Of a stretch of 64,000 nt of DNA, positions 24,359-36,449 are shown in pieces. The translations under genes were made by a program, and so were the position numbers. The stretch's first letter is position 1; the number at the start of each line of letters is the position of its first letter. The notes below the pieces were generated by a model. That model was not told where the DNA came from. It saw nothing but the letters and a program-made list of their open reading frames with translations, and ran no database searches. Origin of the DNA: Monosporascus cannonballus (Eukaryota; Ascomycota; Sordariomycetes; Xylariales); assembly GCA_004154925.1 (NCBI GenBank), contig QJNS01000025.1:372001-436000 (forward strand). Reading direction: 5' to 3'.

Positions 24359-24442
24359 GGGGGGGGGGGGGGGGGGGGAGNNNNNNNNNNCCCCCCCCCC
24401 CCCCGCCCCCCCCCCCCCCCCCCCCCCGCGCCCCCCCCCCCG
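24359..24442. other. Assembly gap with poly-G / poly-C borders
   Basis: About 20 G run up to ten N (24381-24390), then about 50 C with three G interruptions. The hydrolase reading frame on both sides is normal, and related proteins would need only a few residues here. The homopolymers are therefore most likely read artefacts, not genome. Confidence 0.85.
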
Positions 24443-24709
24443 GCGCGAGTCGCCGGCGTCCCGGATGTCCGGCGCGATGACGGTGTAGTTCTGCGCCAGG
24501 ATCGGGCCGACGAACTGCCACGTCAGGCTGTGCTGGGGGCTGCCGTGCGCGAGCGGGAGCGGAGGCCCCGTGCCCGCGTACCGAAAGTGGATGCTCACGT
24601 CCTGGAGCGCCACTCGCCCGTGCTCCCACTTGTCGAACGGGATCAGGTCCGCAGCGTGCACGGCAGTAGCCAGTGTGGCTGCCGCGGCGGTCAGGTTACC
24701 TATATACAT

Positions 24710-25138
24710 GATAAGAAATTTCGGGGATAGGCGCTTCGTTAGGAAATAGTTACAGTCGGCAAGATGCGATTTATGAGGCGCTACTGGTCTGGAGATAGGC
24801 AACCTAGGTACAGCACGCGACAGGCCATCATATACATACAGCTCGTTTCCGACCTCTAGGAATTCGGAGTTTAGCTCCGAGAAAAGGGGTTTACCCTTAT
24901 TCGAGGTGGCGAATATTAATAATACTCTTCCAAAGTCTTCCAACACCCCCCCTTTCCATCACCCACCCCCCGATTAATAATGGAAGGATAAGCTTAATAA
25001 GCGATTATTCGCATATATATATAGCCCCGATTTCCCCTAGCTGTTGTTGGGCTTCCATAGCTTGAACATAGAGAATTCTATCTTCCGTGACACACCTTGA
25101 GCCTACCCCATACGTTTTCCCATACAATTCCTTGACGG
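24710..25138. other. Upstream region of the hydrolase gene
   Basis: Minus-strand promoter side of the hydrolase. It contains a C-rich run (24946-24971) and a TATA-like CATATATATATAG at 25013-25025 whose orientation and target are unclear. No gene seen. Confidence 0.4.
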
Positions 25139-25143
25139 GTAGC

Positions 25144-25364
25144 TGTGAGACCCTGCATCACACACAGAAGCATATATAACTGAAGAAAAGGTATATTAAA
25201 GGTTGCATGACCTCTAGAAGGTCCTCTGTAGAAGGTGAAGGTGGTGAGCCCTCCTTAAATACATATAAAAACAGTGGTAGTCAAGAGATAAGGATACTGG
25301 AGTAGCCGAAGCAATTTCCACTAGCTTGTTAGCTAACTAAGCCATGGCGTAGCTAGGTTCAACA
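25144..25364 (-). mobile_element. Solo LTR of element E, intact
   Basis: 221 bp, minus orientation: ends TGTGAGACCC at 25144 and GGTTCAACA at 25364, with TG...CA termini. Perfect 5-bp target duplication GTAGC at 25139-25143 and 25365-25369. It aligns along its whole length with the E LTRs at 4526 and 17454 but carries no RIP, so it shows what an unmutated copy looks like. It is the product of LTR-LTR recombination of a full insertion. Confidence 0.93.
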
Positions 25365-25369
25365 GTAGC

Positions 25370-26930
25370 CTCATCTTCTGTCCAACTTTTTAGACGACCT
25401 TAAGCAGCGCCTCAATGCCACGGGCTTCCTTTCTCCCTGGTATTGCTGACAAATTGAACGAAAACATAATGGATTAACTTAAGTGTTGCTTAATACAGGT
25501 TCCATGGCGATGCGCGCAGTCTGAGCTCTTGGTCTCTTATCATGATTTGGAAGAACGCCCGTCGATCCATGAAGTCAATCGCTTGGCAGCTTCACCTACG
25601 CGGACAATGCCATCCGTATACCCAGTCTGATCATCCTGTCGCTCTTCGTCTAGGGTGAGGAAATTAGTTCCGCCGGGGCAATTCCGTCTCTGAGGAAAGT
25701 GACCCATGGGTCTTAGACCTTACCCGCTGGCACCCATGGATGGTCGGTCAAAGTTCATGGGTAGTTACTCCCTGAGCCTATCTTCGTCTACCTATTTCAC
25801 GTATACTCCTCTATATACCGCCCTTCAGAAATGGTTATGATTGCGCCGCTCAAGGAAACCTGGCCTGCCAGCCCGCCGTATACAGAATCAGGCAAGCGAG
25901 GCGTGAAGTTGACGAGGCTAGAAATGTCAAGCGACTATAATGGTCAAGCCGAAGCCTTTCGGCGCTATGCAAGGCTCTAGACTTTAGAAGACTGAAGTAC
26001 GATGACAAAGTTCACATGTAATTGATTATTAAGCAAGGCCAGGTATTGATCATATCAAAGAGTGATTAGACGTAGGCGCGGGCGTACTTTTCCCCTTGCC
26101 GGGATGTAGGGCTACAGGTGGGTATCAATGCCCTGGACCGACCCCATTCCTCCTATTTCCCCGATTGTCCTCGGGAGACAAGGATCATCGGGGGCCCGAC
26201 GCCATTCCCCAACTGCCCTGGGAAGACAAGGATCGTCCGGGGCCCGATGCGCGAACTCCATGTTTACCCAACACCGTCCCTGAACGGAAGGGGGGTGGAC
26301 GCCAGGGGAACACTATATATGACTAGCCATATCCCGTGCTGCAATCTCAAAGCCAAGATAACTCATTATCGTTATCGGACAAGCGCAAAGGTCGGTCACG
26401 GACAAAGGCCTCGACCGCGATGACAGAATTACCACTACGGCTTCAACTTGTATCCGCCTTCCAAGGCCCGGAGATACCGGGTCGTCCAACCCAGGGTCGT
26501 ATGCGCCTGGTACGACGGTACGTTAGTAAGCCTGCGAAGGTGTCGCAGAAAGTGGCCCCCCCCTTTTCTGTTGGGCAGCAATATCGGAGCCCAAAAGCCC
26601 TATATCAGTGGATCGCCCACAGCAAGTGGGATCAACGGTCTCTAACTTTCTATAAGTCAATATATCCTCAAAAAGCTATGCACCTAATCCTTAGTAATTG
26701 TGGCAGCTATAAGCCCGGCAGCGCTAACTGTCAGATATAGGGGATATCAGTTGTGTTCTTGTATTCCGCCAAGCTATAGGTACTTTCGTACGCGTACAAC
26801 TCTAAGTAGCTTAGCTACGGAACATATATAAACCGATCAATATAGGACCTTTCCGTATATAGGGAGCGCTTCGTACCCCCCAGCTAGCTGACATTAACTG
26901 CCTTGAGATAATTTAATCACTTAACTAAGG
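25370..26930. other. Intergenic, no gene supported
   Basis: GC-balanced, becoming AT-rich after 26750. Frames at 26096-26740 overlap in three phases and have no domain. A two-copy tandem repeat lies at 26161-26249. Confidence 0.45.
26161..26249. repeat. Imperfect tandem duplication, 48-bp period
   Basis: 26161-26201 and 26209-26249 are 41-bp near copies sharing AGACAAGGATC and GGGGCCCGA, separated by CCATTCC, which also occurs before the first copy. GC-rich and unlike the surrounding sequence. Confidence 0.7.
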
Positions 26931-29624
26931 AATATATAATTCGTCCGTTTGTTTTATAATTTTCGATTTTTCGTTTAGATTAATTCTTTTTATTTAACCT
27001 CTTTAATTCCGTTAATTATATCGATTAAGTTATTTAATATCGTTATAATTCTTATTATTAGAAAAAAGCTTTTTAATCGAAAAACCTGGTTCGATTAATT
27101 TGTCCAATTTCGTTATTATGTTCGTTTTCGTAGTATATGGTAATATGTTAATCCTAACGCTTTAAATGTACTATACTTGCTAGTAACTGTACTTATAAAA
27201 GATTTTAGAAAAAACGTATTTTTAGAGTTTTTAAAAATGGTTATTATAATCGCTATTACGCAGACTTTTATTAGATAAAGTGATTGTAAAAAAACTCGGT
27301 ATAAAGGAATAAACAGTATTATTTTATCGATATATCGTAATATAGAATTATATTAACGCTATCGTAAATACGAAACATTTTTCTTTTTATTTACGAAAAC
27401 TGGATTTTTTCTATTTAGATAACATATTTTCGATTTAACGAATTGTTCGGCTGCTAAAAAGAATTAATCTTATCGACGAAAAAATTCGCAAATACGATAC
27501 GGATTAAATAAATCTTCGTTTCGAATTTTACTAATACGGAATACCTAGGCTTATCGAAACAATATATAAAGTAATACGACGCGTACGTGTATATTTACGC
27601 CCATAATATATCCGAAATTGAAAGGCGTTTAACAGTATAATAATTTTTAATTGCCGTTTTAAAGCAATTAAATTTTACGTAAATTAAATGTAACTTACAA
27701 AAATTACCGCGCATCGAAATATTTAAAATCTTTTTTACGCAATTTAAATAATATAAGAAATAATATTTAACGATTATATTTTAACTATAACGGCCGAAAG
27801 TTTAATTAATTCTTAATCTCAAGTCGTAGGAGTGTATGTTAATAAAAATATTGTAAAAATCTGAATAATAAGATAAGTATAATTATTTTTCGTAATATTA
27901 AAGGCGTTTTGGATAACGAAATTATATTATAAGCTAATGTTATCTGAATTAGAGAAATGTCGAATATATATATTTTATTTTTGGCTGAAAGTATTCAAAC
28001 GGTTTAACTTTTTTAAATTTTTAAATTTTCTAATTCTTTATATTATTTGATAAGTTTAAAATGTTAAAACCTTTAAAGTTTTAAATTTATTTTCTAATTC
28101 ATTCCTATATCGGGTTTGATTTTTTGATTTTGACCGTTTTTAGGCCCGTTAAATTAATTAAATTATCATACGATTTTCTTTTTTTAAAAAATTCTTTCGT
28201 TTTAAAAGTCTTCGTAAATTCTTTTCGTTTTTTAATTTACGAAATTTAATCGTGTTAAAACATTTGTTCGCTTAAACGTATTAACGTTTTTTGGTTATTA
28301 AAATAAATTATTAGTTTAAGTTTTATTATATCTTTTTATGTTCGCTACGAAGAGAAACAAAGGCGGATTATAAGGCTTTTTATGATTTTAAACACCATAC
28401 GTAATATATTCGTTATGGCGATCCTTACGACGTTTTTAGGCCGTTTGAAACTAAATATAAAAGATTTCTTAATAAAATAAGTATTTGAAATACGAAAAAT
28501 AAATAAATTCGAAAAGTATTACGTTTTACCATTAATAAATTAAATCGTTTTCAAAACTAACGACGGGGTTTTCGTCGTCGAGTCATGGAAATATTTCGTT
28601 ATAATATTAAAAGTACCGAAATAATAAAAACATTCAAGCATTTCGAACGAAAATAAAATAATTAATAGCCGAAATAACTACATTAATACCGATTATAACC
28701 TTTTTCGATTAAGCTAGCTTTAATATTATCGATTGGTTAATTATCGACCTAAACGTTTTATAAAATATATCTGATAGTATTAATAAAAGGTCTTTTAATA
28801 AACGTTAGATATTTATAAGATTTTTTATAAATTCTTAAGTGTTTTCGAAATTTGAATAAATTTTTATTTAAGTAAATATTAGATAAATCTGTTTTTTTCG
28901 TATATTAAAGATTTTTTCTATTTTGTATGCAATTTCGTTTTTTATTTTTACATAATGTTATATCAACGAATATATTTAAAAGCATTTTTATTAAGTTTTT
29001 CATTTGAATAATTTGGATAAAAAAGTAAATTATTTTCTATTTATAAAGAGTTAATCTTTATAATTATTTTTCATTATAATATTTACTTATTTATTTATGT
29101 GCGAAATTTTACTTTAATTCTATTTATTAATATAATTATATAAGTTATTTTACCGCAAATATTATGTGAATATTAATAGATCTGTTATATATATTTTTAT
29201 AAAAATTTGATGTAAAATTAAAATTAAAATTTATTAAAAACTTTTTAATATTTTCACAATAATTAACATTATGTCTTAATTACGTAATAAAAAGTTTTTT
29301 AATGTAATTATTTTATTCGTAATTAATATAATATCGTAAATACTTTTTCTCGTTTAATTTAATCGTTTTATTTATTTATTTATTTAAAACTTAAATAAGT
29401 TAAATAATATATAATTTAAATCGATTTTCGTTATAAAATATTATTAAAACTTTAAAATAAATATAAATCTTTTATTAGAAATAATTTTATATTATATTAT
29501 GTATATATTATCAATATGTTTAAAAAATATATATTCTTTGTTCGACATTAATATTTTTTAATAAGGTAAAAACTAAAAAATTTTCGTAAATTTGTCGACG
29601 ACTATAAAAATGTCGTCGTAATGT
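26930..29624 (-). pseudogene. Gypsy element G5, 3' part (integrase and downstream), RIP-degraded
   Basis: Reading leftwards from 29624, the minus strand encodes a Gypsy integrase core: Tyr-Asp-Asp-Ile-Phe-Ile-Val-Val-Asp at 29594-29620, then Lys-Phe-Thr-Lys. Near 29367-29390 lies the mutated Asp-Gly-Gln-Thr region, seen as a TTTA run, followed at about 29310-29350 by a Tyr-Leu-Arg-Tyr-Tyr-Ile-Asn-Tyr stretch typical of the integrase C-terminal half. The N-terminal part of the same integrase is found at 43175, on the other side of the D insertion. Left of 28990 the sequence is too mutated to read; it should hold the pol end, the 3' untranslated part and the LTR. The left boundary of the AT block (about 26930) is approximate and no LTR was recognised there. 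Confidence 0.7.
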
Positions 29625-29743
29625 TATGATGATATGAACAGCTAGTTCTTATAAGGTGGATTAGGGTATTCAAACTCCAATTGGGGTTTGGAATTGCTAA
29701 CCTTTTGGTATTATAGCTAGCGTCGCACCCTCGTTATCTCACA
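29625..29743 (+). repeat. 5' LTR of D
   Basis: 119 bp; starts TATGATGATATG and ends ATCTCACA. Nearly free of RIP compared with the surrounding sequence. Confidence 0.8.
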
Positions 29744-29747
29744 ATTA

Positions 29748-30137
29748 TGTTACGACCTGACAGGTTCCGGTCTCAGGAAATGGTTAACGAGAATGACACG
29801 GACCACCATTCCGGTCACGTGATAGGTACGTAGCAAAGATTCTGCTAAATACGATTAATTAATACTGAATAACCGTTTAATAAAAATTTACTAAGTATGG
29901 TTAAGTAAAAATAAGCAGTAATATTAAGAATTAATATATATATTTATTATTCGAGAATTTAAATAACTTTAGCTTATAATATTTATTAATATTAATTATT
30001 TATAATACGATTTTTATATTTTAGTATTAAGAAAAATAATTAAGTTATTTTATTATTACAAAATTTTACGGTATTTCTATTAATATAAATTCGTACGATT
30101 AAGGTTTAATAATTAGTCAAATTCTTTAACCGTTATA
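29748..30137 (+). repeat. 5' LTR of G2 (subfamily B1)
   Basis: 390 bp, TGTTACGACCTGACAGG to CCGTTATA. Its middle part matches the LTR at 44488 and not those of G3, although the first 45 bp and last 150 bp are shared with all. Confidence 0.82.
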
Positions 30138-30193
30138 CGTTATAAACGTTTATTTAATAATATTATTGGATTTTAAGCAATATCGCTGGCTTT

Positions 30194-33100
30194 ATATTTA
30201 TGAGTAAATAACTTAAATAACTTATTTACCAAGTTTTTAATTACTCGGATATTAAAATAAAATCCGAGAAGAAAAAGAAAAAAACTTGCTTTTTTCGCAA
30301 AGAAGTTCTTCGACATCTAAATGTTATAAACGAATGTATTATTTAACTTAAAAAATAATAATAATCTTATAACGTCCTTTTAAGCCACCTATAAGACGTT
30401 TAAGGAAAAAAGAAAAACTTTCGAGATTGGAAATTTTTTAAATAAGTCAAATTATTTAACTAAATTTTACCAAAGAATTAGAAAAACTCCTTAAACTTTT
30501 TAAACCAGAATTTTTCGATAAAACCTTAACTAAATTATAACTGTTTTTAACTTAATACCGAATATATTTTGGATATTTTCTTATTTAATTTATTACGCTT
30601 ATTATATAAATTAAATTTGTAATTGGACAACTTATCGGAAATACGGCCATTTAGTTTAAATTCGTTATAAGAAAGCATATTATCTTACTAGTCGAAAAAC
30701 GAAATCTAAAAGTGGTACGAATTTACAGTAATTACGAATAATTCGAACAAATATTAATAAAGGTTTTCGGAATAATAAACGAAAAAAATAAAGGATAAGA
30801 TATAAATTTAGCAGTTACGATAAAAAGGATCCGTATCCAGTTATGGCAGTACGTTAATTTAACTAATAACCAAGTTAAATTAAGGATAAAAAATATTAAT
30901 GGCCAAATTTTTTGACGCCTTAAAGAAAGAAATATAAAAAAAGTTTTTTAAATTTAATCGACCTAATTATTTATCGGATTATATTATTATAGTACTTAAA
31001 ATTAACGATCGAAAATACGTATAACGTATTAAAGGCATTAAAGGAAAAAATAATAGCAAATCTCGATATATAGCTAATATTAACGTTTTTTAACGTAATA
31101 ACACTTTTTACGATATAGAACTAGGATTTATAGAATTAAGAGTTACATATAAGAAAATTTAGAGCCAGACCAAATGTTTTAATTGCAACAAAATAGGACA
31201 TAAGGCAGTATAGTATAAAGTACTTAAAAAACCTCGGTAAAATAATTAAAAATTTGTACTTAAAGAATAATCTAAAAAAACCCAAAAAAAAGAAATAAAT
31301 TTATTAACATAGTTCAGTCTAAAAATATACCAGGTTTTTTATAACGAAAAATCTAATAAGAAATACGAAAAACCAGAAAACTAGTTTAATAAATATCGCG
31401 AATATAACAAAAAGCATTATAAGAATAATTACGCGAATACCAGAATTAAATCGAAAAAGTTTATTTCGGAACTTTTAATCGATACGGCAAAATATATGCT
31501 ATATATTGTCAATAACGAGAATATTCCGGTTACGAAAAATAAAAATAACGGATTTACGAACGAATTATCTATATATATTATAAAAATTTCGATTTTTTAA
31601 ACCGTGCCGAACATTACAAAAACGATAAATAATAATATTGATAATTTCGAACTATAGCCTTAGAAAATATTTAATAATTAATCGAAGCAAAAACCTGGCC
31701 CGAAAAAAAAGCAATATCAGTAAGAAAACTCTTTTTGTTATTTCCAGTAATATAATTACCAAACGGAAAAAGGATTAATTTAGCATATAATAAAAATACA
31801 TTATTAAAAAGCTATTACGAATTTTTATTTTGAATTAGTATTTATTACAAATCTTTACGAAAAAAAGTTATTAAAGAAAAAATATATTAATTTATAAAAA
31901 ATCTTTAAAATGATAATTAGGACGACGTATAATAAGATATACTCGCAAATATAAAAAATAATTTATTCGATAAGGAAGCAAATTATACTAAACCTAAAAA
32001 TAATGAATATAGCTCTAAAAGATAATACGCTAACAATAATAATAAATATAACAATTTAACGCGTTAAACGCAAAAATATAAACAAAATTTAATAAATTCG
32101 AGTAAAAATTAAAAGAAAAAGGTTGCCTATAAAAAACCGTAAAATAACAAAAGTTAAAAAAATTAGAAAAAACTTTTACGAAAAGCTTTAAACGCGGCGA
32201 TAAAAGACGTTAATAACATTATTATCTTGGATATACGAATTGGAACGTATTAATATACCGTAATAATAAATTACGGAGCTTTAAACGAGAATTATATTGT
32301 ACCGGATATAATTAATAAGCTTAAATTATTATAAAAATACAAATTAGAACTTTATATAGCGACGAATATTAAAGGTTAAGAATTTGCTTACGATAGCGGA
32401 AAAATTATACGCGAAATTAATTATTTCGAGATTTTGATTTAAAGATAATACAAAATAATTAATTTTAATATCATTTTATTTAAAAATTACGATATGATCT
32501 TAGCATTATTATAAATACGCTAATACGGAATTTTAATTAACGAAAAGATTAATTAAGTAAATTTTATTTTATTTCTTATTAATAAACGAAAAAAATAAGA
32601 TCTTAATATTTAATCGATAATACTGACAAATACAGGCATAAAGATGCGATAAAAACCTTACCACCTAAAGAGATAAAATATAAGAAAAAAAAGGAGTATC
32701 AAAAAAGAATACGACGTATCGTTATTATTATTAAAACGAAATTAAAATAACTAAATAACGATTTAAAATAACAACAACCCAAAAAATCAGAAACTTTAAC
32801 TAATGTACCATTATAATACTATAGATATAAGCAGTTTTTCAAAAAAGAGCTCGATATAAAATTACTAGAACATAGCGAATAAAATTATAAGATAATCCTT
32901 AAGAAAAATACCTTAACGAAATTTTACCCTATTTGTAACCTTAATAAAAACAAATAATGTACTTTTAAAGAATACCTGAAAAATTGCTTATAAAAAGAAT
33001 AAATTCGACTTTCGAAATCATTAGCAAAATACCTTATATTCTTCGTATCGAAAAAAACCGAAAAATTATAATTTATGGTTAGCTATAAACAATTAAATTA

Positions 33101-35600
33101 TATCATTATCAAAAATTAAATATTATTATCCCTAATCATAAAAATAAAAAACTGACTTCATAAAACTAAATATTTTTTAATATTTAATCTTAAAAATAAA
33201 TATAACCTTTATAAAATCAAAAAAGAATATAAATAAGAAACAGCTTTTAAAGCGAAATACGAACTATTTAAATATTTCATTATATTAATAGGATTTACGA
33301 ACGTACTAATAACTTTTTAACAAATAATTAACTATGTGTTGCGAAAATATCTTGATATTTTCATTATTTGTTATTTTAACGATATTTTTGTTTTCTCGAA
33401 AACGGAAAAAGTATACGTAAAATACGTTTATAAAATTCTTTAAGTTTTATAAAATACAAAGCTACTTATTAACGCAAAAAAAATCAGTTTTACATATAGA
33501 GAGTAAAATATCTAGAATATATTATTACCCTAGGACATATTAAAATAAACTCCAAGAAAATCGCTGTAATTACGGAATAACAAACGTTAATAATAATTAA
33601 AAAAAATACAAATATTCCTTAAATTTACCAATTACTATAGGCAATTTATTCGAAACTTTAACAAAATAACTATACCTTTAACGAACCTTATAAAAAAAGT
33701 TCAAATAAACGCAAAATACGGAAAAAATATTTCAAAATCTTAAAAATATAATTATTAACAAACTAAAATTAATTATATACGATTTAAACTACCTCGTTAA
33801 ATTAAAAACCGATATTTTGAATTGCACGTTAAACGTAATAATCGGATAGCGAAATAATTAAAGCAAATTACGTTTTATTATATTTTTTATATAAGCTAAA
33901 AAAAATCGAACTTAATTACGATATTCCAAATAAAGAATTTATAGCCATTATTATAGCATTTCGAAAGTTTTAGCATTCTCTAAAAGAAAATTTATACCAA
34001 ATTAAGGTTTATACGGATTATCAAAACCTTACCCGATTTATTACGACTAAGGAATTTATAAAACAATAATTTCGTTATACGAAAAGATTAACGAATTTCG
34101 ATTTCGTTATTATCTATAAGAAAGGTTTAGAAAATAACAAAGCAAATACCTTAAGCAAACGGCCAGATCTTAAAAAGAAATTAATCAAAATTAGCTATAT
34201 AATTTTCAATACTATTATAAAAAGATATTTACGCTTATAATAAATTATAACAATTCACATAGTACCTTTTAATATATACCAGAAAATCCAGCAATATAAT
34301 AACGGTTTTCTGAAAAACCAAAAAACAAACAAGATATAAATTCCAGAAAAATACTAAAACATTTAATACAAAATATATACGAATATTAATTATACGAATA
34401 TCCAGAGATTTATAAAACTCTAAAACGGTTTTAATGTATATATTTCTTTCTTAAAATAAAATTAACCGTACAGAAAATTATACGGTAATACGATATTTAC
34501 GCTAAAATAAAAATACGATAATATAAACTATACGAAAAATTACAGTTACTATTAATCGCAAAACGACCATAATATTTAATTATATTCGACTTTATTACCA
34601 AACGTTTTATATCAAAAATTTAATTACAGAAATATATTATGATAATATTTTCGTAATCGTCGATCGATTTACGAAATTTTCTTATTTTTTACTATATTAT
34701 AAGGATATGAACGCCGAATAAATAATATACATTTTTTAAATATATTTTAAACATATATAAATTACCTATAGAAATTATTTCAAACACAAAATCGATATTT
34801 GTATCAAAGTTTTAATAAAGCCTAATAATATAAATCGGCCTAAATCACAAATTATCCAATATATCTAAATCTTAAATAAATAAATAAATAAAACGAACAA
34901 ATTAAATTTTAAAACTTACTTACAATATTACATTAATTATAAACAGAATAATTAGGTTAAAAATTACTTATTACCCAGTTAACCTATAATATTAATAAAC
35001 GTAAAATTTTGATTTTACGACAAACATTTATATAAAAATACGCAATAATAGTTTAATTAATATTAAAGTAATCTTTACGTAACAATATTTACGATAATTA
35101 TATTAAAAAATAAAAGTAGAACTAGGATTTGTACGGAATTAAATAAATAATTATTATAATTAAAAAATGTAAAAGAAATTAATTTTCGAAAAAAGGGAAA
35201 TGGTTTTCCTCGTTATAAAAAATATTCAAACAAAAAAACTTAATAAAAACTCGATTTTAAATATAGCGGTTTATATAAAGTTATTAAGAAAATCTCAGAA
35301 AATAATTATTAATTAGAATTTTTAGCAAAAGTTAAATTTTATATAATTTTTCATGTTTTTATTCGAATTAATAACGAATATAATTAAGATATATGCGGCA
35401 TAAAACGACGTAAAAATAAAAAGCGAATAAGTATATAAAATAGAAAAAAATCTTCAATATACAAAAACGAAACGGATTTATTTAGTACTTCATTAAATAG
35501 AAAAAATACCCGGATTTCGAAAATATCTAAGAACCTGCTAAAAGCCTTATTACCGTTTAATATCTATTAAAACATTTTTACTAATAATAACGGAACTACG
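30194..35600 (+). pseudogene. gag-pol relic of G2
   Basis: The gag start codon is ATA at 30194 where G1 has ATG, a G-to-A loss. The zinc knuckle at 31175-31216 keeps Cys-Phe-Asn-Cys and Gly-His but the last Cys is Tyr. The reverse transcriptase active site reads Tyr-Phe-Asn-Asp at 33372-33383, first Asp lost. The integrase block with Val-Asp-Arg-Phe-Thr-Lys-Phe is at 34638-34679. The retropepsin region (about 32240-32330) and RNase H (about 33790) are recognisable by alignment with G1, G3 and G4. Stops are dense throughout; nothing is expressible. Confidence 0.82.
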
Positions 35601-36005
35601 AAAAATAATTACGTCCTAATTAATATTTTCAATAAATTAATCGGTATTATCGGTATCAAATTAATTTACGAAATTAGCAGAAAAAGCTAATGCGGCTATG
35701 GAAACCTCGGCGATGACCTGCTCTCGACGTTTTTGTTTTTCTAATTCCTTAAACGATTACAGCTCCCGTTATATTATTTTTATTTTTTTCGAACGAAAAA
35801 AGGTTTTTTGTTTTCGAAAACGGATCAAACGTACGATGATCTTATTTATTTTTTGCTAATATCGTTTTTACAATTCCAAAAAACGTTCCTTTACAAAAAC
35901 CTCCTTTTATTTTAGGCGTTAATTCTCGGTACGAATATTTTCTAGAAAAAGAAAACGCCGGTCTTATCATAAAAATATTTACGTTTAAGATAAGCTTTAT
36001 ATTTT

Positions 36006-36389
36006 TGTTACGGCCCGACAAGCTCCGGTCTCAAGAAACGGTCAGGCAGGAACACACGGGCCACCTCCCGGGTCACGTGATGGTGATCACTGCCAAGCCA
36101 GTGATTATTAGTGATCAAAGGTGATCCCAAGTGATCGTAATTATTACCAACGGCGTGATTACGAATAATTAAGCCAAAAAGGATAAGGATATATACGTTT
36201 ATTAATTCCATAATTTAAATAGCTTTAATTTACAATATTTATTAATATAATATCGTTACCTAAGGCATTTTTGATATTACGAGATATAATATGTTATTGT
36301 ATTTATTACTTAGATTTTTACGATATTTCTATTAATATAAACCCGTTAAATTAAGGTTTAATAATTAATTAAACCGTTTAGCCGTTATA
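36006..36389 (+). repeat. 5' LTR of G3 (subfamily B2)
   Basis: 384 bp, from TGTTACGGCCCGACAAGC to GCCGTTATA. The first 150 bp is nearly free of RIP and contains palindrome-rich GTGATCACT/TGATCAAAGGTGATC motifs; the rest is mutated. Confidence 0.85.
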
Positions 36390-36449
36390 CGTTATAAGTT
36401 TTTATTTAGTAGTATTATTAAATTTTAAGCAATATTTAATATTGTTAAA

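Larger units (their letters stand above)
23513..24709 (-). pseudogene. Secreted alpha/beta hydrolase, epoxide-hydrolase type; one in-frame TAG and an assembly gap
   Basis: Two exons on the minus strand, 24709-23740 and 23682-23513. Start ATG at 24707-24709 gives a signal peptide (residues 1-19, Ala-rich, ending Val-His-Ala). Alpha/beta hydrolase marks in order: His-Gly-Ser-Pro oxyanion block at 55-58; Asp-Ile-Arg-Asp-Ala-Gly-Asp-Ser at 81-88; after the gap the nucleophile elbow Ser-His-Asp-Lys-Gly, with Asp as expected nucleophile; Gly-Gly-Glu-Ala near the acid position; and the catalytic His in Ala-Gly-His-Trp-Ile. The frame through that His continues cleanly only if the 57-bp intron is removed. 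A TAG at 24104-24106 interrupts one frame that is otherwise open on both sides; a CAG-to-TAG change would explain it. The run of N at 24381-24390 sits inside the coding region in a poly-G/poly-C zone. Whether the gene is dead or only badly sequenced is open. Family role: hydrolysis of epoxides, halides or esters. Confidence 0.75.
29748..36005 (+). mobile_element. Ty3/Gypsy retrotransposon G2, 3' end missing
   Basis: It starts with a 390-bp LTR (29748-30137, subfamily B1) preceded by AATTA (29743-29747). The interior has gag, zinc knuckle, protease, reverse transcriptase, RNase H and integrase relics in order. It stops at 36005 where G3 begins, without a purine tract or B1-type 3' LTR. The matching AATTA is found after G3 at 42785-42789, so G2 and G3 now share one pair of flanks. 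Confidence 0.82.

Noticed and set aside
26096..26740. Several plus-strand frames of 65-134 residues
   Set aside because: They overlap in all three phases, partly over a tandem repeat, and show no family pattern.
29743..29747. AATTA match as pure chance
   Set aside because: Possible in AT-rich DNA, but both copies sit exactly at LTR ends and join the two halves of element D, so I kept the duplication model.
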